Of a stretch of 64,000 nt of DNA, positions 17,224 to 26,086 are shown piece after piece. Under the pieces are notes generated by a model, which was given only the letters and a program-made list of their open reading frames with translations, ran no database searches and was not told the DNA's origin. Each line of letters opens with the position of its first letter. Position 1 is the stretch's first letter. A program made the position numbers and the translations under genes. This stretch comes from GWE2-42-39 sp034003625 (GTDB lineage Bacteria > Bacteroidota > Bacteroidia > Bacteroidales > Prolixibacteraceae): positions 1 to 64,000 of the forward strand of contig JAVEYG010000006.1 of assembly GCA_034003625.1 (NCBI GenBank). The letters run 5' to 3'.

Positions 17224-17281
17224 AGCCGCCATTCGGATGGCTGACATGACGCTAATTATTTAATCACAAAAATCACCGTTC

Positions 17282-17390
17282 AGACATTGTATTCCGACAA
17301 CTGCTCAACCGTTATCCGCCCGTAATCCTCCCGGCTGATCAGTTTTTCGATTTCCGGGCCCACGATTTGGCACTCGCCGTAAATTGTCTT
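17282..17390 (-). pseudogene. decayed 3' end of a second Eco57I-type methylase
   Basis: The minus strand encodes a tail with the core PEIEKLISREDY, ending in TGA, and another EYNV end. It matches the C-terminus of the methylase encoded at 17928 (PEIEKLISREDYEKKS, GYNV). Similarity stops after about 35 codons. It is a relic of a duplicated or replaced restriction gene; the spacers beyond both ends also look alike. Confidence 0.8.
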
Positions 17391-17420
17391 AACTATGATT
17401 TGTTTGATTTTTGTGATTAT
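17382..17420. repeat. dispersed repeat, copy B
   Basis: The core TGATTTGTTTGATTTTTGTG is shared with copies A, C and D. It overlaps the 3' end of the GxxExxY gene, and with copy C puts that gene between direct repeats. Confidence 0.7.
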
Positions 17421-17830
17421 CCCGATTCCACGGGTTGGTACTTTTTATTGGTCAATCTTTTAAAATTGAGGCTCCGCTCGCCAAAATTAATAAGCAAACC
17501 AATTTCAAGGTTATAGGCTTCAAGATAATTGATTGCCTGGGCAAAATGCACCTCTTCCAGCTTGGTAATAGCTTTAAGTTCAACTGAAACAGCCTCTTCA
17601 GCCAGAAAATCGACCCGGCGTGTCCCAATGTGATTATCCCGATAAAATATGGGCATTTCAAACTCACGTTTGAAGTCAATACCTTCAAGCCGCATTTCAA
17701 TTGCAAGCGCCCGTTGATAAATAACCTCCTGAAACCCATTGCCAAGAGTGCGATGCACTGTCATTGCACATTTGATGATTTTTGATGTTAACCCCGAATA
17801 TTTGTATTCCTCTTTAATCGTCTGAACCAT
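17417..17830 (-). CDS. GxxExxY family protein
   Basis: The 137-aa product carries the name-giving motif G-F-Q-E-V-I-Y in HRTLGNGFQEVIYQRAL, followed by a nuclease-like core (VDFLAEEAVSVELKAI) with D and E...K spacing typical of PD-(D/E)xK folds, and LLINFGERSLNFKRL. Function is unknown; the family is often found in variable regions and between repeats. Here direct repeats B and C sit at its ends, the latter overlapping the start codon. Confidence 0.88.
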   Translation of the reverse strand: MVQTIKEEYKYSGLTSKIIKCAMTVHRTLGNGFQEVIYQRALAIEMRLEGIDFKREFEMPIFYRDNHIGTRRVDFLAEEAVSVELKAITKLEEVHFAQAINYLEAYNLEIGLLINFGERSLNFKRLTNKKYQPVESG

Positions 17831-17857
17831 GATTTGTTTGATTTATTGGATGACCCT
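17816..17857. repeat. dispersed repeat, copy C
   Basis: The core TGATTTGTTTGATTTATTGG overlaps the first codons (MVQTI) of the GxxExxY gene and matches copies A, B and D. Confidence 0.7.
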
Positions 17858-17927
17858 GATTTATATTGAAATCCTCATATTTTTAATTTTTTAATCATAC
17901 CAATCATTTAATCACAAAAATCACCGT

Positions 17928-20900
17928 TCAGACATTGTATCCCGCCAATTCCTCAATGCTCTTTTTCTCATAGTCCTCCCGGCTGATCAGCTTTTCGATT
18001 TCCGGGTCAACTATAAGGCACTCGTCGTAGCTGAGGTTGTAGAGCTTGTAAACCATGAGGTCAAGGCGGGTTTCACATGTCATAACCAACTCAACCATTT
18101 CAGAATTCTTTAATATTTTATCTACTAATTTTATAAATAGAGTATTATTCTGGGTCAATTTCATTGGTAACTCAGAAATAGTATTTTGTTTTAAAGTAAA
18201 GGCTCCGCCTGCCGTCATTATACCTATAAAACCAAAATAAAATCTCATTAGGCGACTATTTAAAATTGATAAAATATATTTTAAAGGAATTTTACTTGAG
18301 GTTAGAATATATCCATTACTTGGGAGAAAATGTTTTTTGTCATCGTAGGCAAATGCCCATTTATCCGCTGTCAAACCCCAAATTATTTTTTCTGATTTAT
18401 CAAACTCTTCATAATAAGTATTTGCACATCTTTGAAGAGCATACCATTCATATCGGATACCGGTTTCATCTGAGTTTCGTTTGCTTAATTCCTCTTTGAA
18501 TATTTCTAAATGATTGTATAAATCTTTATATTTTTCTTTGAATGCTTTTTCGGCAATAGTTGAACTGCCAGTAATATCAGGGTTTTTATGTAATGGGAAA
18601 TGCCAAGGAATGAATAATAGATACTCATTTGAACCTTTATAAACCCATTTTCTAATGTTTCTACCTTGTAATAAGGGCTTTATAAATTCAGAATTATTTT
18701 TGTTATTCTCCAGAAATTCATTTCTTTTAGTAATATCTATTATAAAGGCTGGATTAAAGCCAGTTGTAATACCTCGATAACAGTACATAGAATCAATATC
18801 CTTTATCTTAGAACCATTTGATTCAATCTTATTTTTTAATGATAAATGCCCAATTTTATCCAACAACCATAGTTCAGGATTTAGAAGATCATTTTTAATC
18901 AATAATCTATTCTGGTTGACAAAAGCGCTTAAACCTATCTCAAAAGTACTATCATTACAAGATACAAAAATGGTGTTATAGGATTCTCTTTTCTCTTTTA
19001 AAGTGATTACTACACTACTTGCAACCAGAGCGTCAAAAATATGAATATCAGTAAAATCAATAATTTCTTTAAGATAATTACTTGTCAGAAATTCTCTAAG
19101 GTTCTTACCATATTCAGTTTTTATAAATTTATTTGAAGTAACTAAAGTGGAAGTTCCTTTATTCTTTAAAGCGTTTATTCCTTGTTCGTAAAAATATACA
19201 TATAAGTCAGCCGTTCCTGCATATACTTTGTAATGCTTCTTCAATTCACTTGAAATATACTTCAGTTTTTTATGCTCTATATACGGCGGATTCCCAATCA
19301 CTACATCAAAATGCCCTCCCTGTTTGTCTTTCTCGATGGTAAACATTACTTCCGGGTCGAAAAACGGGGCGGAATGAAGTGGGTCAAAAGGGTCCCAGGA
19401 AGCAATCTGCCCGGCAGAACCAGCAGGAAATCCACTTGAGATCAATGCTTTTTCGAGTTCTTTTCGTTTTTCGCGTTCCTGCTTTTTCAGCTTCTTCTTA
19501 TCGGGCCATTTCTTGGTAAAGAAAATACGCTGCCGTATTTCGTGCAATTCTTCTTCCACCCGTTTCACATTGGCATCCATTGAAATTATCGTGCCTTGCT
19601 GCGGCTTGTCAACCGGAATAAGGGTGTTTGCCGCCACGAACTTGGTTTCGAGGTTGGGCAGCGAGAGGATGTTGCGGTTGGGTTTCGCGTCGTCGACCCG
19701 CTGGTCGACCATGAGCGAAATAAAGAAACGGAGTTTGCTGATTTGTACGGCTATTTGCTGAATGTCGACCCCGTAAATGCAGTTTTCAATGAGGAAGAGT
19801 TTTCGGGCATAGTCGAGTTCATGGCCGGTTTCGCCAAAGCTGGCCTCGATGTAGGCAATTTTATCGTCGGCGCTTTTTAAGGCTGTTTCGCGCAGGGTTT
19901 CGTCTTCGAACTGCTGTGCCCGTTGTTTGTCGCGCTGCGCTTTTTCCAACTGTGCCTGTTTCCAGGTGTAATTACAGGGGTCGAGCTTGCCTAAGACAAA
20001 CACCATTTTGTGCAAAATGCCCATGGGAAAAGCGCCCGAACCACAGGCGGGGTCGAGTATCTTGCATTCGCTCAGTGCGTTTATAATGTTGCGGGCGGTT
20101 TCTTCGTCGCCTGCAAAGGGGTTATCTTCGCTTTCGTATGCAAAAAGCTGGCGGAGCAAATGGTCTGGACTGTGATTTGTGTGATTATTTTGATTGCCAT
20201 GATTTTCATCTGTCTTTTCATCATGCCCATCACATAAATCATTTGAATCACAGTTTAGATATGTTTTCAGGTAGGCCATCAGGCTTTCGTCCACCATGTA
20301 GTTCACAATTTCGCGGGGCGTGTAATACGAACCTGTTTGCTTGCGTGCGGTGGTGCGGGTTTCGGGATTGTAACTGGCCAACAGGTTTTCGAAAATTTTG
20401 CCCAGCAGCTCGGGGTCGAGGGCAATTTCCTGTTCCAACGGGGTGTTTTCTTCAATGGTAAATTTATAGCTGTTCAATATATTGATAATACCACGGGCTT
20501 TGCAATGTTTGTATTTGTTTTTGTCCTCAAATTCACTGCTCAGGTCCAGGTCGTCATTTCGTCCAAAAAACAAAACATTAGGCACAACCGGCTGTTTCGA
20601 TGGCGTGGATGAAAAACCATCGATACGCATTTCCACATTGGTTTCGGGGTCGCGGCGATCGAGGCATTCAAACAGGCCACCGTTTAGGAAAGGGATGTTT
20701 TCAAATAATTTCAGGCCTTCATCGGGATTGACAAACCGGTTTTTATACCGGAATACCAGGTGGTCCATGTACTCCTCGGTATAACCGGTGTTTTTGTTTT
20801 TCTTTTTATCGTCAATGAATACCCTGTTCCCACCGTCTTTTGGCATTTCGGTATTGAGGGTGGCAAAAAACAGGTTTTGCAGGATGGCCTTGTAGTAATC

Positions 20901-20996
20901 GGAATTGTCTTCGGCATTGGGGTTGAATGCCTGTAATGTCCCGGTTATTTTGTTTTTGTCAAAAAGCGCTTCCGGCACAAGTCCCTTTTCTTTCAC
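17928..20996 (-). CDS. Eco57I-type restriction-modification methylase, C-terminal part
   Basis: The 1022-codon part starts at a GTG, but it is the in-frame continuation of the 255-aa piece at 21000; a single TGA divides them. It holds SAM motif I (DPACGSGAFPMGIL), motif IV NPPY (VIGNPPYIEHKKLKY) of N6-adenine methylases, a PLL-type target-recognition region, and a C-terminal tail. A His/Asn/Asp-rich insert (NCDSNDLCDGHDEK onward, about 34 residues) matches the dispersed repeat and lies just before LLRQLFAYE. With the upstream PLD/SNF2 helicase it would form a restriction-type phage defence locus. Confidence 0.85.
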   Translation of the reverse strand: MKEKGLVPEALFDKNKITGTLQAFNPNAEDNSDYYKAILQNLFFATLNTEMPKDGGNRVFIDDKKKNKNTGYTEEYMDHLVFRYKNRFVNPDEGLKLFENIPFLNGGLFECLDRRDPETNVEMRIDGFSSTPSKQPVVPNVLFFGRNDDLDLSSEFEDKNKYKHCKARGIINILNSYKFTIEENTPLEQEIALDPELLGKIFENLLASYNPETRTTARKQTGSYYTPREIVNYMVDESLMAYLKTYLNCDSNDLCDGHDEKTDENHGNQNNHTNHSPDHLLRQLFAYESEDNPFAGDEETARNIINALSECKILDPACGSGAFPMGILHKMVFVLGKLDPCNYTWKQAQLEKAQRDKQRAQQFEDETLRETALKSADDKIAYIEASFGETGHELDYARKLFLIENCIYGVDIQQIAVQISKLRFFISLMVDQRVDDAKPNRNILSLPNLETKFVAANTLIPVDKPQQGTIISMDANVKRVEEELHEIRQRIFFTKKWPDKKKLKKQEREKRKELEKALISSGFPAGSAGQIASWDPFDPLHSAPFFDPEVMFTIEKDKQGGHFDVVIGNPPYIEHKKLKYISSELKKHYKVYAGTADLYVYFYEQGINALKNKGTSTLVTSNKFIKTEYGKNLREFLTSNYLKEIIDFTDIHIFDALVASSVVITLKEKRESYNTIFVSCNDSTFEIGLSAFVNQNRLLIKNDLLNPELWLLDKIGHLSLKNKIESNGSKIKDIDSMYCYRGITTGFNPAFIIDITKRNEFLENNKNNSEFIKPLLQGRNIRKWVYKGSNEYLLFIPWHFPLHKNPDITGSSTIAEKAFKEKYKDLYNHLEIFKEELSKRNSDETGIRYEWYALQRCANTYYEEFDKSEKIIWGLTADKWAFAYDDKKHFLPSNGYILTSSKIPLKYILSILNSRLMRFYFGFIGIMTAGGAFTLKQNTISELPMKLTQNNTLFIKLVDKILKNSEMVELVMTCETRLDLMVYKLYNLSYDECLIVDPEIEKLISREDYEKKSIEELAGYNV
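20159..20260. repeat. inverted pair of dispersed repeat inside methylase gene (copy D)
   Basis: 20159-20200 matches copies A-C in the same orientation and 20219-20260 matches in reverse (core AATCACAGTTTAG). The pair forms a roughly 100-base stem-loop element inserted in frame into the coding sequence, giving the His/Asn/Asp-rich insert. Confidence 0.65.
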
Positions 20997-20999
20997 AAA

Positions 21000-21767
21000 T
21001 CAAATAAAAATTAAGCGCGTGAGCAGGCGGATCACATTCTCGGAGTTGTAAACCGTATCGTCAGTATCATCATCCACCCTGTTAGGGAATGAAACGGTAC
21101 GAACAGCCCATAAATACCATGTAAACAATTCGTTGTAAAACTCTTTGTTCAGGATATTCACATTGAACACTTCGAGCCATTGGTTATACAGCTCTTTAAA
21201 AGTGCTTACTTTAAGCGGATTGATGCGGAGTTGCAGCAAAATACGTTCGTGTCCTGCGTGTACCTGTTGGGTATCGATATCCCTTAAAATGCTGATACGT
21301 CCTATTTTTTCGCCTTGCTGTCCGGAACGTTTGTATTGACCACGTTCGGCACTGGAGAAGGAAATATGCGGACCGTATTTCAAAATCAACACCACAGGGC
21401 GGCTGAATGAACGGCGGTTTAATGCCCTTGTGAGGCGTGAAATATCAGTTTTTGTGGGAACGGTGTTTTCATTCAGTTCAATACCGAAAACCAGCAACAT
21501 ATCGTAATCGTCCGATGGCTCATTCACAGGAATTTCGGTTTCCTGTTCCACGGTTTTACCTTCCAAAGCCAAATTGTTAACCATCCCCACAAACCGGGCC
21601 TCCTTCACTTTTCCTAAAAGCTGCGTGTCGGTAAGCTGTTCCTTCAGGAATTCTGCAAGGTTGATTTCCGATTTGGCAGCAGGGGCAATTTTTATATCAA
21701 GTTCAGAACTGAAAAATTGCAGCGTGCTTTCGAGAATATTGGTTTTATTGAAGAAATCGAGTTTCAT
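21000..21767 (-). CDS. Eco57I-type methylase, N-terminal part (cut by TGA)
   Basis: The 255-aa piece runs MKLDFFNKTNILESTLQFF to RLLTRLIFI, then TGA (21002-21000). The next in-frame codons read FVKEKGLVP, so a TGG (Trp) codon changed to TGA would explain the break. Joined, the protein is about 1279 aa, a usual length for this class. It starts only 6 bases after the helicase stop. Either two subunits are made by restart at the GTG, or readthrough occurs, or the enzyme is dead. Confidence 0.8.
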   Translation of the reverse strand: MKLDFFNKTNILESTLQFFSSELDIKIAPAAKSEINLAEFLKEQLTDTQLLGKVKEARFVGMVNNLALEGKTVEQETEIPVNEPSDDYDMLLVFGIELNENTVPTKTDISRLTRALNRRSFSRPVVLILKYGPHISFSSAERGQYKRSGQQGEKIGRISILRDIDTQQVHAGHERILLQLRINPLKVSTFKELYNQWLEVFNVNILNKEFYNELFTWYLWAVRTVSFPNRVDDDTDDTVYNSENVIRLLTRLIFI

Positions 21768-21773
21768 AGTACT

Positions 21774-24700
21774 TTAAAAATTTTTGTTTTTGCTAACCAC
21801 AAACCAGGTAATCAGGTCGTAATTTTCAATTTTATAACGCTCTTCCGGCATTTCTTCGTCAAATTGCTTCAGTTTCAGGTTACCGCCATCAAAAATATCG
21901 TTTAACAAATCGTTTTCTTCCTGTCCGAATTTCTTTTTCATCCAATGGCCGATGTATGATTTTAAGCGGGCAATGGTTTCTTCATCGGGCTTTTCGATAA
22001 ATGGAGGGACAAAGCGTTTGCTTTCCCTGTGTTCACGTAAGGTATAAAGCACTTCCATGTTGTTCATTATATGGAACTTTCCATCGGTGGAAGCATAAAA
22101 AAGCTCAAGGTTTTTGTACCGGTGCCCCTTTACGTTTTCATCTCGTTTGGGATAGCCCAATAAACCAATTAAACCGGGAGAAAAAGCATGTACTTTCGAT
22201 TCGATGATGGCATTAAAACCTGTATACACGCCATTCGGTATCTGTTCCAGCTCATCACGCCGGTTGCTGAACAGGTCGAACAATTCCTGCCGAAAAGTTT
22301 CATACGAGAGGTCGTTGAACCCAAACGAACCCGCCTTGCCTTCAATGTCCTCCCAGCTAATTTCAAGTTGTTTGAATAGCTTGGCTGCCTGTTTGGTGAT
22401 GATTTTGTCTTTGTCGTCGAGAATCTGGTCGAATTGTTTGGTGATGGTTTGCACCTCGGTGCCCACCAAAGCCCCGGCAGCCATACGGGATTCCACCCGG
22501 TTTTTCAGGTTCAGGTATTCGTCCACGTTCCTGGCGGGCCAGAAATTTACCCCATAAATATTTTTGTATTTCGAGCCAATGCGGTCGATACGGCCAAAAC
22601 GCTGGATCAGGCGTACAGGGTTCCAATGGATATCGTAATTGATCAAATAATCGGCATCCTGTAAGTTTTGCCCCTCGCTTAAGCAGTCGGTGGCGATCAG
22701 AATATTGACATCTTCCTGTAAAATGCGGTGGGTGGCTTTATCGTGTTTTTCAATAATGGTTTCCCATTCATTGAAATTTTTAGGCTCTTTCAGGTTGTGT
22801 TTTTCGTATAAATTTGCCCAGTCCCTTTCCCTGTAAAGTTTTGTTTCGGGGGCAAAGCGTTCGAGCAGGGGTTCAAAATCGTCCTTGCCTTTACGGCCAA
22901 TGTCCTTGTATGTACATTGGTTTTCGGTACCGGAAACCAAGGCCATTTTATCGAAGCCCCTTTGGCGTAACTGGTCATACAGATACTTGGCCGTATCGCG
23001 AAAAACACTAAAAATAATTAGCTTTCGTTCGGGGTCCTCCTTTCGTGCGGTTACAATAAGCTCAATGAGTTTTTGCAACTTAGAATCAGCTGAATGATGG
23101 TTCGGTTTGGATTCCAGTTCTTTTTTAATGGAGTCATCAAGCAATTTAAGGTTATCAAATAACACCTTTAAAGCATCAATATCGTGTTTCAGGTCTTTTT
23201 CAAAAGCATCGAGGTTAACAATTTCACTTATTTTAATCGGCTTTTTTCTGCCAATTTCATCCATGCCATCAAAGTCGACATCTGCCCATATTTCTTCAAA
23301 TTCAAACGATTTATCTTCCATATTTATTTGCTCCACCTCCGAATCGGTTTGGTTTTTCAGGTATTCATACACCCGTTTATAAACCGTTTGATGATAAGTA
23401 TAAATTGATTTCACGGTTTCAAACAGGGCAAACCAGCTTGACTCCATTCGCTTGATAAGCAGAATGTACATAATCTTTGCCAATGCCTTTTGTCTGATCC
23501 GCTCGTCTTCCGAGGCATCTTTTGTTTTTACTTCTTTCATGTAAAACGCCGGTTTGTATGCCGTCATGTGAACATTTTCAATGGCATCAAGCAACATTTC
23601 AATAGTCTTGTATTTCCCGATTTCAATTTGGTCTCCGGGTATATTTTGGGGCGGTTCCACATTGGGGAAATGCAAGCCTTCATTCAAATGGTTTTTTATC
23701 AGTTGGCGTGTACGGGCAACTACTGTAGCATCAATTAGCTTGAAGATTTCTTCAGGAATATTTGCCCTTAGTTCACTTATTCTGCGGTCATCCCTAAACT
23801 GCCATTTATTGAAATATTTCTGTGCATTGGCAAACTTTTGCTGTAACGATTTTATTTCAATTCCTTCAATCTCCCTAAATCCGGTATCATTGCCGCCAAC
23901 CATTAATTTGAACTGGTTACGGATATCTGTCAGCTTGTTGTTGATTGGCGTGGCAGAAAGCATCAGGGTTTTAATATCCCTGTTGCCAGGATTTTGATAG
24001 AAGTTTTCAATCAGGAATTTATATCGGTTTGAACTATCATTCCTCAGGTTATGGCTTTCATCAGTTACAATAAGCATTTTCTGAAAACGCTTGAAATTAG
24101 AGAGTGTCATGCCCTCTTTGTTCATGCGGTTTTCAAACAAATCGGTATGATAGCGGATGTGAAAATCGAATTTATCGGCTTCAAAAACCGAATGTCGGTC
24201 CTTCAAATATCGTTGCCAGTTATTGGACAGCTTTTTAGGACAAAGCAGTAAAATCTTATAGCCCTGCAGCTCAAAATATTTCATTACGGCCAGCGCACTC
24301 CAGGTCTTGCCCAAACCCACGGCATCGGCCAAAACAGCGCCATTGTATTTTTGAAGCATCCGGATAAGGCTCATGACCCCTTTTTGCTGGAACAAAAATA
24401 GCTTGTTGAAAATTACCGTATCTCTCAGGTGGGCTATATCCCGTTTTGAAGAAATATCAATATCAAACTGATCAAAATCCTCTTTGAAAAGTTCGTAAAG
24501 GGTTTTGTAATAAAGAATTTCAGGTTCGTATTTCTCAAAGAAATCAGAAATCAAAGAAATCAGAAAGTCTTTACAGGAGTAGACCTGGTTTTTGTCAACT
24601 TGAATGGTGCTTTTTGTCGCATCCGATTCCCATAGTTTATTAAACCATTCATTTGCTTTTTCGAAACCGGCATCAGTTCCGTTTACAACCTTGTTTAGTT

Positions 24701-25166
24701 CAATATTTGCAGAAGGTTTTAACCCAATACCGGCATCGGTAAAGTTTGAACTGCCAACAATGTAAAAATTGTAATTGTGTTTTGATTTATTTGGATTGTG
24801 GTAGATATATGTTTTTGCATGGCAGAAATTCTTGTCAACGGTTTTTACTTCAACATGATCCTGTTTCAGAAAACGAACAGCTTTTTCGCAATCATCCTTT
24901 AAGTTAAACACATCGCTTACCTCATGCTTTTGGTTAATAATGTCAACTATGTTTCGACGGGTTGGTTTTACTGAAAATAAATCCCCGAGCACAATACGGT
25001 AATGAGACTGCGATTGTATTTTATCGAATAGTTTTGAAAGGGCAGAAATAGTAAAATAACCGGTTACAAAATCCAGTTTTCCACCTTTCAGGATATTGTT
25101 GTCAAGGTACTGATAAATGGTTTTTTCCTGACCTTCAATCAATTCGTTTTTGTTATCAATAAGCAT
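21774..25166 (-). CDS. PLD-like nuclease/SNF2-type helicase of defence locus
   Basis: The 1130-aa protein begins with a phospholipase D-like domain (residues about 20-170, HAKTYIYH then GSSNFTDAGIG, one HxK...N set). A superfamily 2 helicase follows: Walker A ADAVGLGKT, DESH box IVTDESHNLR, LSATPINN, and C-terminal helicase motifs SEGQNLQDADYLINYD and QRFGRIDRIGS. Such proteins pair with a type IIG-like methylase as the translocating/restricting partner. It is the first gene of a leftward operon with the split methylase. Confidence 0.88.
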   Translation of the reverse strand: MLIDNKNELIEGQEKTIYQYLDNNILKGGKLDFVTGYFTISALSKLFDKIQSQSHYRIVLGDLFSVKPTRRNIVDIINQKHEVSDVFNLKDDCEKAVRFLKQDHVEVKTVDKNFCHAKTYIYHNPNKSKHNYNFYIVGSSNFTDAGIGLKPSANIELNKVVNGTDAGFEKANEWFNKLWESDATKSTIQVDKNQVYSCKDFLISLISDFFEKYEPEILYYKTLYELFKEDFDQFDIDISSKRDIAHLRDTVIFNKLFLFQQKGVMSLIRMLQKYNGAVLADAVGLGKTWSALAVMKYFELQGYKILLLCPKKLSNNWQRYLKDRHSVFEADKFDFHIRYHTDLFENRMNKEGMTLSNFKRFQKMLIVTDESHNLRNDSSNRYKFLIENFYQNPGNRDIKTLMLSATPINNKLTDIRNQFKLMVGGNDTGFREIEGIEIKSLQQKFANAQKYFNKWQFRDDRRISELRANIPEEIFKLIDATVVARTRQLIKNHLNEGLHFPNVEPPQNIPGDQIEIGKYKTIEMLLDAIENVHMTAYKPAFYMKEVKTKDASEDERIRQKALAKIMYILLIKRMESSWFALFETVKSIYTYHQTVYKRVYEYLKNQTDSEVEQINMEDKSFEFEEIWADVDFDGMDEIGRKKPIKISEIVNLDAFEKDLKHDIDALKVLFDNLKLLDDSIKKELESKPNHHSADSKLQKLIELIVTARKEDPERKLIIFSVFRDTAKYLYDQLRQRGFDKMALVSGTENQCTYKDIGRKGKDDFEPLLERFAPETKLYRERDWANLYEKHNLKEPKNFNEWETIIEKHDKATHRILQEDVNILIATDCLSEGQNLQDADYLINYDIHWNPVRLIQRFGRIDRIGSKYKNIYGVNFWPARNVDEYLNLKNRVESRMAAGALVGTEVQTITKQFDQILDDKDKIITKQAAKLFKQLEISWEDIEGKAGSFGFNDLSYETFRQELFDLFSNRRDELEQIPNGVYTGFNAIIESKVHAFSPGLIGLLGYPKRDENVKGHRYKNLELFYASTDGKFHIMNNMEVLYTLREHRESKRFVPPFIEKPDEETIARLKSYIGHWMKKKFGQEENDLLNDIFDGGNLKLKQFDEEMPEERYKIENYDLITWFVVSKNKNF

Positions 25167-25348
25167 TTTAATCCAGGTTTTTTATAAAAGCAAAAGACAT
25201 AATTTTACCAACCGATGTGCGTTGGCAAAATAAAGTTCCGATAAATTTAATTGATTGGGAGGATTTTTTGACCGCTTCGCAGCGTATTTTTTGAACAAAA
25301 AATTAGAGCTGGTTAAAGTCTTGTTAAAAACGGGCTCCCAGGAATGTT

Positions 25349-26071
25349 CTACCTTAACTCGAAATTCTGGCCCAGGTAAACGCGGCGCACGTCCTCGTCG
25401 TTGGCCAGGTCTTCGGCGGTGCCGGCTTTCATAATCGAACCTTCAAAAAGAAGGTACGAGCGGTCGGTGATGGTCAGCGTTTCGTGTACGTTGTGGTCGG
25501 TGATCAGCACGCCGATGTTTTTCTCTTTCAGTTTCATTACAATGTGCTGAATGTCTTCAACCGCAATCGGGTCGACACCGGCAAAGGGTTCGTCAAGCAA
25601 AATAAATTTGGGGTCGATAGCCAGTGCGCGGGCAATCTCGGTACGGCGGCGTTCGCCCCCCGAAAGCTGGTAACCCTTGCTTTTGCGGATGTGCTGCAGG
25701 CCGAACTCGGTGAGCAGGCTTTCCACTTTCTCTCTCTGATATTCTTTGCTGTAATCCGTCATTTCGAGTACGGCCCACAGGTTGTCTTCTATACTCATTT
25801 TCCGGAAAACGGAAGCTTCCTGCGCCAGGTAACCAATGCCTTTCTGTGCCCTTTTGTAAACCGGCAGTTTGGTAATTTCTTCCTGATCGATAAAAATTTT
25901 GCCTTCCAATGGTTTTATCAAGCCCACAATCATGTAAAAAGAGGTGGTTTTCCCGGCCCCGTTTGGCCCCAGTAAACCCACAATTTCTCCCTGTTCTACC
26001 TCGAAGGATACCCCTTTTACAACCGTTCTTTTCCGGTATTTTTTAACAATATTTTCGGCACGCAATTTCAT
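25349..26071 (-). CDS. lptB: LPS export ABC transporter ATP-binding protein
   Basis: The 240-aa ATPase powers extraction of lipopolysaccharide from the inner membrane with LptFG. It has Walker A GPNGAGKTT, signature LSGGERRRTEIARAL, Walker B ILLDEPFAGVDP and the H-loop ITDHNVHETL. The ERRR variant of the signature and the DPIAV stretch are typical of LptB rather than of other small ABC ATPases. It follows tatC by 15 bases in a leftward pair. Confidence 0.95.
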   Translation of the reverse strand: MKLRAENIVKKYRKRTVVKGVSFEVEQGEIVGLLGPNGAGKTTSFYMIVGLIKPLEGKIFIDQEEITKLPVYKRAQKGIGYLAQEASVFRKMSIEDNLWAVLEMTDYSKEYQREKVESLLTEFGLQHIRKSKGYQLSGGERRRTEIARALAIDPKFILLDEPFAGVDPIAVEDIQHIVMKLKEKNIGVLITDHNVHETLTITDRSYLLFEGSIMKAGTAEDLANDEDVRRVYLGQNFELR

Positions 26072-26086
26072 TTTCTTCTGTACAAG

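Larger units (their letters stand above)
16932..17281. other. gene-free junction with repeats
   Basis: No gene is visible. It holds copy A of a dispersed repeat (17040-17077) and a TGTCA...TGACA bounded repeat (17147-17223), and leads into the decayed methylase remnant at 17282. Confidence 0.6.

Noticed and set aside
25167..25348. Small gene between the helicase and lptB
   Set aside because: Only short frames; AT-rich leader-like sequence with no start or motif.
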